Positions 42,701 to 50,666 of a stretch of DNA of 64,000 nt are shown one piece after another. The position numbers were made by a program, and so were the translations under genes. Numbering within the stretch: position 1 is the stretch's first letter; each line of letters begins with the position of its first letter. This DNA comes from Myxococcales bacterium (GTDB lineage: Bacteria > Myxococcota > Myxococcia > Myxococcales > Myxococcaceae): contig JACPVI010000057.1 in assembly GCA_016191815.1 (NCBI GenBank), positions 120,570 through 184,569 on the forward strand, written 5' to 3'. The notes beneath the pieces were generated by a model. The model was not told the origin of the DNA. It made no database searches and worked only from the letters and a program-made list of their open reading frames with translations.

Positions 42701-44017
42701 ATGGCACCGACGGGGAGGAGATCTCGGGGCAAGAAACCTGACGACCGGCTCACGGTCTCGCCGGGGAGGGTCATGCTGGAGCGGGTCGACCCCGAGGGCC
42801 ACCGGGTCGTCGACGCGGCCGAGCTTACCTTCGCGGAGGTCGGCCGCTTCATCTGCGAGGGGTGGTGGACCGCGTCAGTGTTCTGGGCCGGCCGCTACCG
42901 GAAGAAGGACTTCGTCGGGCACGGGGGCGTTCTCGCCCTGGACTTCGACGAGGGGCTGGACCTGGAGGAGGCGAAGGCGAGGTTCGACGAGTACCGGCAC
43001 ATCGTCGGCCTGACCAAGAGCCACCAGAAGGCGAAGGGCCAGAAGGCGGCCTGCGACAGGTTCCGGGTGCTGCTGTTCTCGGAGCGGCTGGCCGTCTCCG
43101 TCGCTGAGCTGGAGGCGACGAACAAGGCCCTCTTCTCCTGGAACCCGGAGTTGGACCGGTCCTGCCTCCACGCGGCCAAGGTCTGGAGCCCGTGCACGGA
43201 GGTCGTCTCGTCCCAGGCTGAGGGGAGGCTTGTGCCGATCGCTGAGCCCGTGTCGGTCGTTCGGCCTGTCCGTGGGAGAGCAGCCGCTGCACCTGTCCCA
43301 GGGATTGGTCCGCGGCCGGAGCCCTCGCAGGTGGCCGACCGATACCAGAAGGGGGACGCCTACAGGGCGGCGGATGGGTTCCTCCGGTCGACGCGCCCCT
43401 CGGTCTCTGGAGACTTCGGGCACAACCGGCTGTTCCGGGCAGCGTCAGTTTTGGTGAAGGAGTTCATGCTCAGAGAGGACGAGGCGGTCGAGCTGCTCCG
43501 GAGGGTCTTCAACCCCCGGTGTGTCCCTCCCTGGTCCACGGCAGACCTCAGGCGCAAGGTCCGGCAGGCCCTGAAGGCCGAGGGGCACGTGTACGGGTTC
43601 GGGGTGAACAAGGCCTGGGACATCCGCTGGAGGGCGTGTCCCGAGCTTGCGTCGCTGGTGGATCGGGTAGGGAGGAATGAAGAGGTCGATTTGAGCCTCT
43701 ACGCGCCGGGGATCGAAGAGCACGCGCGGGCCGCGCTGGAGCGTGGGTGGGTCGGAGCCAGGACGTCCCAGCGGAGGGTGGACCGGCGCTGGTTCTCCGA
43801 GCTGGAGGAGTTTCTCCGGGGCTGTCCCCACCGGGAGCTGGAGGCAGGCTACCTGCTGCGCGTGTGCTTTGGGATCGGCAGCCCGACGCGGGGCGAGCGG
43901 ATGCGGCTGGGGCGGGCGATGGCGGCGCTGGGGTGGGGTTCGAGAAGGACGGAGGCTGGGCAGGTCTACATCCGCCACGCGGATCCTCCAGGTCCAGGGC
44001 CGCATTCTTCGGTGTAG
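42701..44017 (+). CDS. Archaeo-eukaryotic-type primase/PrimPol-like replication protein
   Basis: A 438-residue protein. Residues about 75-165 hold the AEP core: motif I LALDFDEG (D81-F-D83), motif II LTKSHQKAKG (Ser107, His108), a basic RFRVLLFS strand and motif III LDRSCLHAAKVWSP (Asp152). Residues about 235-305 resemble a primase C-terminal helical domain (RLFRAASVLVKEFMLREDEAVELL ... PPWSTADLRRKVRQAL). The last 120 residues are helical and may be DNA-binding. No helicase is adjacent, so host helicase use is likely. It implies that the element can prime its own replication, as integrative phage-plasmids and plasmid-like integrative elements do. The family is recognised by motif order only. 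Confidence 0.72.
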   Translation: MAPTGRRSRGKKPDDRLTVSPGRVMLERVDPEGHRVVDAAELTFAEVGRFICEGWWTASVFWAGRYRKKDFVGHGGVLALDFDEGLDLEEAKARFDEYRHIVGLTKSHQKAKGQKAACDRFRVLLFSERLAVSVAELEATNKALFSWNPELDRSCLHAAKVWSPCTEVVSSQAEGRLVPIAEPVSVVRPVRGRAAAAPVPGIGPRPEPSQVADRYQKGDAYRAADGFLRSTRPSVSGDFGHNRLFRAASVLVKEFMLREDEAVELLRRVFNPRCVPPWSTADLRRKVRQALKAEGHVYGFGVNKAWDIRWRACPELASLVDRVGRNEEVDLSLYAPGIEEHARAALERGWVGARTSQRRVDRRWFSELEEFLRGCPHRELEAGYLLRVCFGIGSPTRGERMRLGRAMAALGWGSRRTEAGQVYIRHADPPGPGPHSSV

Positions 44018-44097
44018 ATGTCAGCGAGCCTGTGTCCACTGGCCTGTATACGCGTCGGCCTGCGCGCTGGTATTGATATCCCATTGCACACCTGGGC

Positions 44098-45360
44098 ATG
44101 GGCACCGCGAAGAGGGCCCGGGCCGACCGAGAGGGGGCGCACGTGCCGGACGACGCCGACAAGCCACCCAAAGCGGGCCCGACGCTGGGTACACTGGCTG
44201 CGCCCACCGCGAAAGCCACGTCCTCCTCGGACGGAGCCCCGCCGGCGACGGAGCCCGCCGCCCAGCCGAAGACCGACTTCAGCGCATACAGCGACGACGA
44301 GCTGTGGGATGCCGCGATGGCGGGAGATCCAGGCGCCGCGGCCGCCTTTAGCGCATACGCGGACAGGCCAAGGCCACCAGCGTTTTCACTCCACTCAGTT
44401 TGGGCCACTCCAGAGATGGACCCGGCCGCACAGGAACACATTGACCTGGCAAGTTGCACCGACGACGACCTCGAGGAATTGATCGGACGAGGGTCCACAC
44501 GTGCCTTGCACGAACTCACTGAACGCGGTGAACGTCGTCGTCGAAAGGGGAAAGGGGGGAAGCGACGCCCTGAGGACTGGGAATACTGGCCCTCTCTCAC
44601 CACGGAGCTGTCCTTCACCTGTGGCGCAGAGCGAAGCTGGAAGGCCAGCGTAGTCGTGTACTACAACTGGATCAGCTACTTCGAGGACCACTGGACCGCC
44701 GCCGTCAACGCCAAGGTCACCCAGATCACGCGCCCAGACGGGAAGCGCCTCACCACCAAGCAATTCAGTTCGCGGAAGGACGGTCACCAGAACAGGCAAC
44801 AGCTTGACTCGGGGCTGGGCACGGTCACCGGCTTCTTCCTGAAGCACCTCGACGAGAAAATGCCGGGGGTCTTGCTCACGATCGTGAAGGAGCACCAGGC
44901 CGCCGGAACCATGAAAGTCAAGCCCTCGCTGAAGGTGCTGGGACAGCTCCTCCAAGAGATCAGATGGGCATGGGATCCTCCGCGAGCACTTCGCGAGCGC
45001 TTTCCCCCCAACTTTCTGCTTCGGGCTCGGATCTCCGATCTGCTGCGGTTGCCTGACGTCCTCCCTTTCGAGCTGGATCTGAAGGACAAGCCACAGGCGG
45101 ACACACATGATCCACCGAGGACACCGATCTCCACTGAACAGCTACGCCAAAGGGTCAAGCTGGTGAACAGTGGGTCGGAACCTACGCAGGCAGCGATCCG
45201 CAAGAGGATCCAGGAGCTGTCCAAGCCTCGGGTCAGCCCCCTGACGCCCAGGCAGCAGCAGATGGCGGCCGAGCACTCCCGGCAGACGCCGGCCCAACGA
45301 CGCCAGCAGCTCGAGCAGATCCGCCGCGCGGAATCCAAGGACGACGAGGACGACCAGTAG
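44098..45360 (+). CDS. Hypothetical element protein, 420 residues
   Basis: A protein with a disordered, acidic/Pro-Ala-rich first 150 residues, a basic patch (ERRRRKGKGGKRRPE), a compact domain at about 165-310 rich in aromatic residues (WKASVVVYYNWISYFEDHWTAAVNAKV), and a charged C-terminal tail. No known family is seen. The position downstream of the primase and the size could fit a replication, partition or mobilisation accessory protein, but this is unproven. Confidence 0.65.
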   Translation: MGTAKRARADREGAHVPDDADKPPKAGPTLGTLAAPTAKATSSSDGAPPATEPAAQPKTDFSAYSDDELWDAAMAGDPGAAAAFSAYADRPRPPAFSLHSVWATPEMDPAAQEHIDLASCTDDDLEELIGRGSTRALHELTERGERRRRKGKGGKRRPEDWEYWPSLTTELSFTCGAERSWKASVVVYYNWISYFEDHWTAAVNAKVTQITRPDGKRLTTKQFSSRKDGHQNRQQLDSGLGTVTGFFLKHLDEKMPGVLLTIVKEHQAAGTMKVKPSLKVLGQLLQEIRWAWDPPRALRERFPPNFLLRARISDLLRLPDVLPFELDLKDKPQADTHDPPRTPISTEQLRQRVKLVNSGSEPTQAAIRKRIQELSKPRVSPLTPRQQQMAAEHSRQTPAQRRQQLEQIRRAESKDDEDDQ

Positions 45361-45416
45361 CAGCGTGACTGCTCCACGAGTAAGGTCCGGCCCTGAAACC
45401 TGAGAGAGGCGCGACG

Positions 45417-45677
45417 ATGGGAAGACAAGAGGAGACTCAGCCCGAGCCCCGACCGATCCCACGAAGCCGAGCCGAGCTGCTGGCCCTGGTAGAAAAGCTC
45501 CCCATCCTCGATCACAAAGCTGGCCTTGAGTACCGCCCGCCGAACACGCCCGAGGCTGGCCAGGCGCGCACGAAGGTCTGGGCACTGCTGCACGATGAGG
45601 ATGGTCGACCAGCCGTTTCAGACGAGCTGATGCGCCGTGCTGCCCGGTGGATCTGGGACACGAAGTTCCAAACCTGA
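45417..45677 (+). CDS. Hypothetical element protein, 86 residues
   Basis: A small soluble protein with a Pro/Glu-rich N-terminus and helical remainder (RAELLALVEKLPILDHKAG ... SDELMRRAARWIWDTKF). The ATG lies 57 bases after the preceding stop with little upstream signal except GAGAGG. No family recognised. Confidence 0.5.
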   Translation: MGRQEETQPEPRPIPRSRAELLALVEKLPILDHKAGLEYRPPNTPEAGQARTKVWALLHDEDGRPAVSDELMRRAARWIWDTKFQT

Positions 45678-45826
45678 GCGATGCAGTCACGCAGACGGCC
45701 GAGGCACCGGCCCCGGTACCCACCCTGTACACATTGCCCGACGTCCAATCGCTTCCGCGGCTTGCGCGTCATGAGGACCAGCGACCGGCCCTATGACCTC
45801 TGCGCGCCGACCGCCCTCAAAAACCT

Positions 45827-45847
45827 TGGTACACACCTGGTACACAA
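45827..45847. repeat. Right copy of element end repeat (candidate arm site)
   Basis: Same 20-base sequence and orientation as the copy at 35798-35818. It lies 201 bp inside the right crossover site and just outside the element's tRNA gene. Confidence 0.65.
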
Positions 45848-45877
45848 GGTCCGGGACCGACCGCTGATCTTCTGAAG

Positions 45878-45951
45878 TGGTGAGGGCGGGAATCGAACCC
45901 GCGACCCTTGGATTATGAGACCAATGCTCTGGCCATCTGAGCTACCTCACC
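45878..45951 (-). tRNA. tRNA-Met(CAT), intact, carried by the element
   Basis: A complete 74-base cloverleaf on the minus strand: acceptor GGTGAGG/CCTCACC, D-arm GCTC-AGATGGCCA-GAGC, anticodon stem TTGGT/TCCAA (closing T-T mismatch) with loop CTCATAA, variable GGGTC, T-arm GCGGG-TTCGATT-CCCGC and discriminator A; the CCA end is not encoded. The CAT anticodon could read AUG, or AUA if the C is lysidinylated; the body lacks initiator features. It probably replaces the host tRNA broken at 35555/46089. Confidence 0.93.
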
Positions 45952-46048
45952 CTGACCTATCCCTCCCCCTTCTACTTCTCGCTGGTGTTGCAGTCCGATG
46001 ATTTCCAACCCCTCCGCCCTCACGACCGGTCACCCGACCTGCTCCGCA

Positions 46049-46089
46049 GATTATGAGACCGCCGCTCTAACCAGCTGAGCTACCTAGCC
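46049..46089 (-). pseudogene. 5' half of host tRNA-Met(CAT), split by element
   Basis: On the minus strand: acceptor GGCTAGG, TA, D-arm GCTC-AGCTGGTTA-GAGC, then the anticodon stem/loop ending CTCATAATC. Beyond the core the sequence (TGCGGAGC...) no longer forms a T-arm. It joins exactly to the 3' half at 35555-35596. Confidence 0.92.
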
Positions 46090-46236
46090 TTGACCTGTGA
46101 AGACGGCGCCAGCGGGATAACAACGAAATCCACCCGGCGCCGAAGCTCCCCAAGCGTCGGTTGCCAGAGCGCATGGTGGACGGCCATCCGTATAGCAGAA
46201 CTCTCGACGTGGGCAACGAGCAGGAGGCGCTGGCGG
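46090..46236. other. Spacer between split tRNA and DUF255 gene
   Basis: 147 bp on the host side of the right junction. No convincing gene or RNA is visible; this would include the host tRNA promoter (transcribed leftward). Confidence 0.4.
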
Positions 46237-48726
46237 CTAGCGGGAGCCTTGCGGAGGCGGCCCGTCGTGCCAGTGGCCATGCTCGGGGTTCCAGTGGCGG
46301 TTCGCCCTGGAGTCAAATTCCCACGGCTGCGGCATTCGGCCAGGCGCCGCGATGGGCAGCGGCGCGGGAGACGCATCCGGAAACAGCAGCTCGACCTCTG
46401 CGAGCTGGGCGGCGAACACCTTCGGGTCCGACGTCGGCAGCTCGCAGGTCCGCCCACGGCACACGTAGGCGGTCGGCTTCCCCCAAAGCGCGCGCTTGGC
46501 GGAAAGGATGGGAACGACCTTGGCCTTTCGCTCGAGGTCCTCGCTCTCGACGGCGACCGCGAGGATGCGGTTGGGCAAGAACGCGCGATGCAGCGTTGCC
46601 TCCAGCGGGGTCGCGCTGCCGCCCGGCGGCGAGACCAGGACGACCTCCAGCGGCCTGTCGTCGTAGTAGTCGAGCGCGCAGAGCATCTTGGCCGCGCCCG
46701 CGCCTCGCCGCAGAGAGCTCGAGAAGGCCCGCAGCGCTCGCTCCGCAAGCCGGCGGTAACGCTCGTCGGTGGTGAATTCCTCGATCCGGAGCAGGTTCAG
46801 GATTGCCACCGAGTTCCCCGAGGGCTCGGCGCCGTCGTAGTCGGGCTTGTCGCGCGCAAGGAGGGTTTCATGCGCGTGGGGCGTCAGGAAGAACCCGCCG
46901 CGCTGCTCGTCCCAGAACTGCTTCTCGAGCGTGCGGTGCAGGGCGATGGCCTCGGTGAGCCAGCGGGCCTCTTGCGTCGCCTCGAACAGGTCGAGCAGCC
47001 CCTGGGCGAGGAACGCGTAGTCGTCGAGCGTGCCCTCGTGACGCGCCCGGCCGTCCTTCCACGTCCGGCGTAGCTTCTCGCCGTTCTTCATCGACTTCAG
47101 GACGAAGTCTGCAGCCATGGCCGCGCGGGCCGCGTAGCGAGGCTCGCCCAGGACCTGCGCGCCACGGGCGAAGGCGGAGATCATCAGCCCGTTCCAAGAG
47201 ACGATGACCTTCTCGTCTCGCGCGGGCGGTGGGCGGTTTCGGCGCGCCTCGTAGAGCGCCCCCCGCGCTGCTTTCAGCCCGTCGCGCAGCGCGGGCAAGG
47301 GCACTCCGAGCGACTCTGCCACTCGCTCCGGTGACTGCGGCGTGTGGAGGACACTTCGCCCCTCGAGGTTCCCGCCCTCGGAGACGGCGTAGTACGTGGA
47401 GGCGATGCGAGCCCGCTCTTCGCCGAGCGCCTGCCGGAGCTCCGCAGCTGTCCAGGTGAAGTACGCGCCCTCTTCGTCGTGGCCCCCGCCGGGAACGGGG
47501 CTGTCGGCGTCGGTGGCCGAGTAGAAACCGCCGGCTCCGTCGGTCATCTCACGCTCGACGTAGTCGAGCGTCTCCTTCGCCACGCGAGCGAAGTCCTCGC
47601 GCTGGGTGAGCTGGTAGCCTTCCAGGTAGACCGCCACCAACTGGGCGTTGTCGTAGAGCATCTTCTCGAAGTGGGGCACGAGCCAGCGGTCATCGGTCGA
47701 GTACCGGTGGAAGCCGCCGCCGATCTGGTCGTACACGCCGCCGTTCGCCATCCGGTCGAGCGTGTGGACGACCATCCGGAGCGCCTGGGTGTCGCCGCTA
47801 CGCCGGTAGTAGCGTGCCAAGAGCTCGAGGTTCGACGGCGTCGGAAACTTCGGGGCATTTCCGAAGCCGCCGTGCAGCGGGTCGAAGCTCTCGGCGAGCT
47901 GGACGGCCGCCTGCCGAATGGCCTCGGGGCCGGGGACCTCGCCCGGACGCGCGGGTTGGGCCGCCGCCTGGAGCTGCTCGGTCAACTGACCGGCGACGGC
48001 GAGCACGCGACTGGGCTCCGCCTGATAGAGCTGCCGGAGCTCGCGCAAGATCGTCAGAAAACCCTTGCCGGCACCGCGGTCCCCGTCACGCGGTGGGAAG
48101 TAGGTGCCGGCGAAGAAGGGCTGCCGGTCCGGAGTCAACACCACCGTCATCGGCCAACCGCCCCGCCCCGCGAGCAGGTGGACCGCGTTCATGTACAGCG
48201 CGTCCAGGTCCGGGCGCTCCTCGCGGTCGACCTTGATGGCGATGAAGTGCTCGTCCAGGTAACGGGCGATCTCCTCGTCCTCGAAGGACTCCCGCTCCAT
48301 CACGTGGCACCAGTGACAGGTGGAGTAGCCGATCGAGAGCAGCACCGGCTTCTTCTCTGTGCGGGCCGCCTCGAAGGCCTCCTCGCCCCACGGGTACCAG
48401 TCCACCGGGTTGTGCGCGTGCTGGAGCAGGTAGGGGCTCGTCTCGAGGATCAGGCGGTTGGTGTGCTTCGGCGAGCCGTCGGAGTTGAGGTGGCGGGTGC
48501 GAGGCCGGTAGTCGGGCCCCTTCGAGCGCAGCGCGGCGGCGAGCCTTTCTCTCAACGCACGTTCGTCGCGAAGCGCGCCCGGTGGCGCGGAGTCGCCGGG
48601 GCCGGACACCGGACGCCCCGCGGCCTGGCCGCAACTCGTGGAGCGGCGGCAGCCTCCGGCGAGCGCCAGCGCGATGGCCACGCTCAGGAGCTTCGCGTGC
48701 CCAAGGGCCCTCCCGCCAGCCCTCAC
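46237..48726 (-). CDS. DUF255/thioredoxin-domain lipoprotein (YyaL/SSP411-like)
   Basis: About 829 residues from a GTG at 48726 that overlaps the upstream stop. It has a lipoprotein signal ([14 protein letters not shown]). The conserved DUF255 region starts near residue 85: [31 protein letters not shown], then a thioredoxin-like [20 protein letters not shown] with a CxxC site, followed by [12 protein letters not shown] and an alpha/alpha toroid C-terminal part. The family (YyaL, human SSP411) is usually cytoplasmic, so the lipobox is unusual. The function is not settled. Length fits the family. Confidence 0.85.
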   Translation of the reverse strand: MRAGGRALGHAKLLSVAIALALAGGCRRSTSCGQAAGRPVSGPGDSAPPGALRDERALRERLAAALRSKGPDYRPRTRHLNSDGSPKHTNRLILETSPYLLQHAHNPVDWYPWGEEAFEAARTEKKPVLLSIGYSTCHWCHVMERESFEDEEIARYLDEHFIAIKVDREERPDLDALYMNAVHLLAGRGGWPMTVVLTPDRQPFFAGTYFPPRDGDRGAGKGFLTILRELRQLYQAEPSRVLAVAGQLTEQLQAAAQPARPGEVPGPEAIRQAAVQLAESFDPLHGGFGNAPKFPTPSNLELLARYYRRSGDTQALRMVVHTLDRMANGGVYDQIGGGFHRYSTDDRWLVPHFEKMLYDNAQLVAVYLEGYQLTQREDFARVAKETLDYVEREMTDGAGGFYSATDADSPVPGGGHDEEGAYFTWTAAELRQALGEERARIASTYYAVSEGGNLEGRSVLHTPQSPERVAESLGVPLPALRDGLKAARGALYEARRNRPPPARDEKVIVSWNGLMISAFARGAQVLGEPRYAARAAMAADFVLKSMKNGEKLRRTWKDGRARHEGTLDDYAFLAQGLLDLFEATQEARWLTEAIALHRTLEKQFWDEQRGGFFLTPHAHETLLARDKPDYDGAEPSGNSVAILNLLRIEEFTTDERYRRLAERALRAFSSSLRRGAGAAKMLCALDYYDDRPLEVVLVSPPGGSATPLEATLHRAFLPNRILAVAVESEDLERKAKVVPILSAKRALWGKPTAYVCRGRTCELPTSDPKVFAAQLAEVELLFPDASPAPLPIAAPGRMPQPWEFDSRANRHWNPEHGHWHDGPPPQGSR

Positions 48727-49133
48727 GGAGCCTTGTACTCCTGGACCTCGATGACGCTCTCCTTCGGGTAGTGCCGCCCCTTCACCTCGACCCGCGCGGC
48801 GTGGAATGCGTCTCCCTTGAAGAGCTTCTCGGCCTTCTCGTTCTCCAGGTAGCCGAGCGTCTTGCCCGAGAGCTCCGCCAGCTCCTTGCCGCCAGCGTCG
48901 AGCGCCCTCTCCACCTTGAGCACGTGCCGGTGGCCGTACTTGCTGCACTGTGCCGCCGCCCCATGCTGCTTCTTCAGGGCGCAGCCCAGGCAGTAGTTCG
49001 TTCCCACGACGGTGACCTGCTCGCTCGCCGGCGCGGGCGCCGTTTTCCCACTGCTATCCGACGCCCCCGCGACCAGCGGCAGCGAGAGCACCATCGCGAT
49101 CGACCAGGCGTTGACCACAGCGTGTCGCAACAT
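48723..49133 (-). CDS. Small secreted Cys/His protein
   Basis: 136 residues from ATG 49133, which opens a signal peptide ([24 protein letters not shown]). The mature part has [32 protein letters not shown], a CxxC-His-Cys-His cluster that could bind metal or heme-like cofactors, then an alpha/beta segment ending IEVQEYKAP. No CxxCH motif is present. It is coupled to the DUF255 gene (GTGA) and may share a redox or metal-handling role. Confidence 0.68.
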   Translation of the reverse strand: MLRHAVVNAWSIAMVLSLPLVAGASDSSGKTAPAPASEQVTVVGTNYCLGCALKKQHGAAAQCSKYGHRHVLKVERALDAGGKELAELSGKTLGYLENEKAEKLFKGDAFHAARVEVKGRHYPKESVIEVQEYKAP

Positions 49134-49208
49134 TCGTTCCTCTCCTTGCCGCCCGGGAATCCCCCTGCGGGGAGCGTGCCGAGGGCGGCGGATGACGGCA
49201 CGCAAGAT

Positions 49209-49976
49209 TCAGCGGGGCCCATCGAGCACCGAGGCCAGCTCGGCCGCGTCCAGCGCCCCGGCAAGCGCGTAGGTGAGGCCGCGCTCCTCCCAGACGAGGA
49301 TGCCGACGCCTCGGCTGCTCAGAAACCGCCGCGGCCTGGGCCCGGGCGCGGACGCGGCGGAAGTCCAATCTTCGCCGCGGGGCTCGAAGGCGAAGAGGGA
49401 GAGCGGCTGGTGCCCGGCCGGGCCTTCGCGCTCGAGGAAGATCAGCGCCGCGGGGCGGCCGCCGAGGTTGCAGCGTCGGCCTCCCAGCACCACGGCCTCG
49501 CTCAGCCGTGGCACCCGTGCACCCAGGCGCAACTCTTCGGCGAAGAACGCCTCGACGACCGCCGCGCTCGCACTGCTCACTTGCAGCTTCTCCGCGCCGC
49601 GCGGCGCGTACTTCAAGAAGTCCTCGGCCATCAGATCGCAAGCTGCGCGAGCGCGGGCCGTGCCGTCGGCGCGCAGCCACCACCAGCCCAGCCCGCCGCC
49701 CGCGACCAGCGCGATCGAAGCCGCCAGCAGCGCCCGCCGCTGCAGGAGCCGCCGCGACCGGTGCCGGTGGAGGACCGCTTCGACGCGCCTCCTGAGCTGG
49801 TCCGACGCCCGCCAGCGAGGCGCGTGCGACCGAAGCAGCCCGCCCACCGATCGCTCGGCGTCGACGAATGCGCGGCACTCCGCGCACGCTCCTGGGTGGG
49901 AGCCGGCGTGGGTGCCCTCGCCCGCGAGCAGGAACGCCCGCCGGAACTCACGGCAGCGCCGATTCACCTCAGTCAC
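49209..49976 (-). CDS. Putative anti-sigma factor (zinc-finger type)
   Basis: A 255-residue protein with an N-terminal H-x3-CxxC motif (SHPGACAECRAF, about 26-38) as in zinc-binding anti-sigma domains, one membrane segment (about 82-99: RALLAASIALVAGGGLGWWW) and a periplasmic domain to the end. Its start overlaps the sigma-factor stop by eight bases, the usual anti-sigma arrangement. The periplasmic region may sense a redox or envelope signal. Confidence 0.8.
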   Translation of the reverse strand: MTEVNRRCREFRRAFLLAGEGTHAGSHPGACAECRAFVDAERSVGGLLRSHAPRWRASDQLRRRVEAVLHRHRSRRLLQRRALLAASIALVAGGGLGWWWLRADGTARARAACDLMAEDFLKYAPRGAEKLQVSSASAAVVEAFFAEELRLGARVPRLSEAVVLGGRRCNLGGRPAALIFLEREGPAGHQPLSLFAFEPRGEDWTSAASAPGPRPRRFLSSRGVGILVWEERGLTYALAGALDAAELASVLDGPR

Positions 49977-50487
49977 CGAAAGGCCCCTTTCGACTTCGGC
50001 CGAGCTGATCGCGAAGCAGGCGCCGCGCGCGGTGGGCGCGCGAGGCGACCGTCCCGAGCGGCAGTTCGAGCACCTCCGCCGCCTCGGCCAGGGTTAGCTC
50101 CTCGACGTCGACCAGCCACAACGCTTCGCGGAAGCCCGCCGGCAGCTCATCGAGCGCACGGGCCACCTCCTCGGCGATGGCCGCGGCATCCAGTCCCTTC
50201 TCGAGGTCGGGCTCGACCACCGGCTGGGACAGCAGGTCGTCGAGGTCGAGGTCCACCAGCTTCGGCCCGCGGCCTTCCGAGCGACGCGAGTTGAGGAAGG
50301 TGCGGTGGAGAATCTGCATCAGCCACGCCTTGACCGATGGGATGGAGCGAAGCCCATCCCAGCCCCGGCAGGCGCGCAGGCCCGCCTCTTGTACGAGGTC
50401 CTCCGCCGCCGCCTCGTCGCCCGTCAACAGGCGCGCGGTGCGGAACAACGCGTCGAGATGGGCGCCCAGTGCCTCCTCCAGCCCCAT
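49969..50487 (-). CDS. ECF-type sigma-70 factor
   Basis: About 172 residues from ATG 50487; an in-frame ATG at 50565 would add 26 Gly/Pro-rich residues. Region 2 is visible as LFRTARLLTGDEAAAEDLVQEAGLRA ... IPSVKAWLMQILHRTFLN and region 4 as LDELPAGFREALWLVDVEELTLAEAAEVLELPLGTVASRAHRARRLL. It pairs with the downstream anti-sigma gene and probably drives this operon and others. Confidence 0.88.
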   Translation of the reverse strand: MGLEEALGAHLDALFRTARLLTGDEAAAEDLVQEAGLRACRGWDGLRSIPSVKAWLMQILHRTFLNSRRSEGRGPKLVDLDLDDLLSQPVVEPDLEKGLDAAAIAEEVARALDELPAGFREALWLVDVEELTLAEAAEVLELPLGTVASRAHRARRLLRDQLGRSRKGPFGD

Positions 50488-50626
50488 CAGGCCGCCGCCG
50501 CCCGGCCCGGCACCCGGTCGGCCGGGCGAGCGCAGCAGGACCAGCTTGGGTGAAGAACGGCCCATTCGATGCCCTCAAGACACCGGGCGCGGCCAGTCTT
50601 ATCCCGCTGGCGTCGCGCGGGAGGGC

Positions 50627-50654
50627 TTGACGCGCGGGTGGAGGGAGTCATACA
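50627..50654 (+). promoter_or_regulatory. Candidate promoter for sensor kinase
   Basis: TTGACG (50627-50632) and CATACA (50649-50654), 16 bp apart, end 12 bases before the kinase ATG at 50667. The -35 is close to consensus. Visual match. Confidence 0.4.
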
Positions 50655-50666
50655 GGCTGGCCGCCC

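Larger units (their letters stand above)
35588..46057. mobile_element. Integrative element inserted in a tRNA-Met gene
   Basis: Bounded by the 9-bp direct repeat GATTATGAG (35588-35596 and 46049-46057), which is the anticodon-loop crossover site of a host tRNA-Met. Inside, next to the left end, is a tyrosine recombinase with a coupled 48-residue gene. Other genes include an XRE regulator, an archaeo-eukaryotic-type primase, a large EGF/LamG lipoprotein, a small membrane protein, five unrecognised proteins and an intact tRNA-Met. A 20-base repeat occurs near both ends. No conjugation, capsid or terminase genes are recognisable, so it is a phage-plasmid-like or mobilisable element, or a satellite. 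Length is about 10.5 kb. Confidence 0.9.

Noticed and set aside
35597..46048. Exact 201-bp distance from crossover core to end repeat on both sides as a functional feature
   Set aside because: The left distance includes the 102 bp gained from the palindromic insertion and the right one includes the tRNA gene, so equality is probably chance.
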